Source: CAZXCQ01 sp964639275 (GTDB lineage Bacteria; Desulfobacterota; DSM-4660; Desulfatiglandales; Desulfatiglandaceae). Taken from it: 13,466 nt of DNA. Both the position numbers and the translations under genes were made by a program. Shown here in pieces: positions 13,271 through 13,466 of this stretch. Where the stretch lies: contig CAZXCQ010000181.1 of assembly GCA_964639275.1 (NCBI GenBank), positions 1 through 13,466 of the forward strand. The letters are read 5' to 3'. The notes beneath the pieces are model-generated. The model had not been told where the DNA came from and did not search any database. It saw only the letters and a list, made by a program, of their open reading frames with translations. Position 1 is the stretch's first letter. Each line of letters starts with the position of its first letter.

Positions 13271-13466
13271 GGGTCCTCCCGGGCCCTTATCATCACAAAA
13301 AAGGAACGTATTGAAAGCTTCTCACCTCATCACGAAGCAAAATATCAGTGCATCTCGGGGAAAAATTACAATCAACCCCCTAATGCCGCGTCTCAAGAGT
13401 TTTGTTCCAAAAAATGGCAATATGGTATTGGAAGAAAATATCCCCCATTTAACCCACCAAATATAG
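13271..13466. other. Upstream flank of the UPF0280 gene
   Basis: These 196 bp are A/T richer than the surrounding genes and contain no convincing gene. A plus-strand frame through the stretch (13269-13466) has low-complexity composition and no ribosome binding site. The region should hold the UPF0280 promoter, but I could not pick a convincing -35/-10 pair. Confidence 0.4.

Noticed and set aside
13269..13466. 65-codon plus-strand frame upstream of the UPF0280 gene
   Set aside because: It starts on the reverse complement of the UPF0280 start region, lacks a ribosome binding site and lies where that gene's promoter is expected.
1..13466. CRISPR array, phage, IS transposase or defence/toxin system
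   Set aside because: No regularly spaced repeats, integrase, transposase or toxin-antitoxin signatures were seen on either strand; the content is core housekeeping genes.

Overview
The window reads as an ordinary chromosomal segment of a Gram-negative bacterium, most likely a deltaproteobacterium (Desulfobacterota, plausibly a sulfate reducer). Outer-membrane genes (an Lnt apolipoprotein N-acyltransferase, LapA/LapB and a periplasmic AMIN/Amidase_3 protein) show a Gram-negative envelope. The UPF0280 protein, the long FmdB-type zinc-ribbon protein and an intergenic hairpin element built around TTCCGGCGAAAGCCGGAA fit that group. The lineage is an inference from gene content; no marker gene fixes the genus.

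Layout, left to right. (1) 1-52: 5' portion of a tRNA-Gly(CCC) on the minus strand, cut by the window edge. (2) 53-464: a regulatory interval with two divergent sigma-70-type promoters, one for the tRNA and one pointing rightward, and a 160-bp MITE-like element (174-333) in the leader of the rightward transcript. (3) 465-4179, plus strand: corC (CBS-domain protein), lnt and prfB. prfB carries the classic +1 programmed frameshift and probably has its own promoter. (4) 4228-11625, minus strand: a long co-oriented block, read from right to left as metallophosphoesterase, HIT-family protein, lapA, lapB, mutS, amidase. The first three genes abut or overlap. The lapA-lapB gap (about 300 bp) is unusually long and holds a perfect 9-bp inverted repeat and two doubtful small ORFs. 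(5) 11626-11998: a divergent intergenic region with candidate promoters on both strands. (6) 11999-12487, plus strand: FmdB-type zinc-ribbon protein with a long acidic tail. (7) 12539-13270, minus strand: UPF0280 (ApbE-like fold) protein, followed by an AT-rich upstream flank to the window end.

How the genes fit together: corC-lnt is the widespread ybeX-lnt pairing linked to lipoprotein maturation and the envelope. LapA-LapB form the inner-membrane module that in E. coli controls LpxC turnover and LPS assembly. The amidase cleaves septal peptidoglycan. Envelope functions therefore flank two information-processing genes, prfB (translation termination) and mutS (mismatch repair). I see no phage, IS transposase, CRISPR array, toxin-antitoxin pair or defence system. 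The items most worth a second look are the MITE-like element next to a consensus promoter, the structured lapA-lapB spacer, and the two poorly characterised proteins at the right end.
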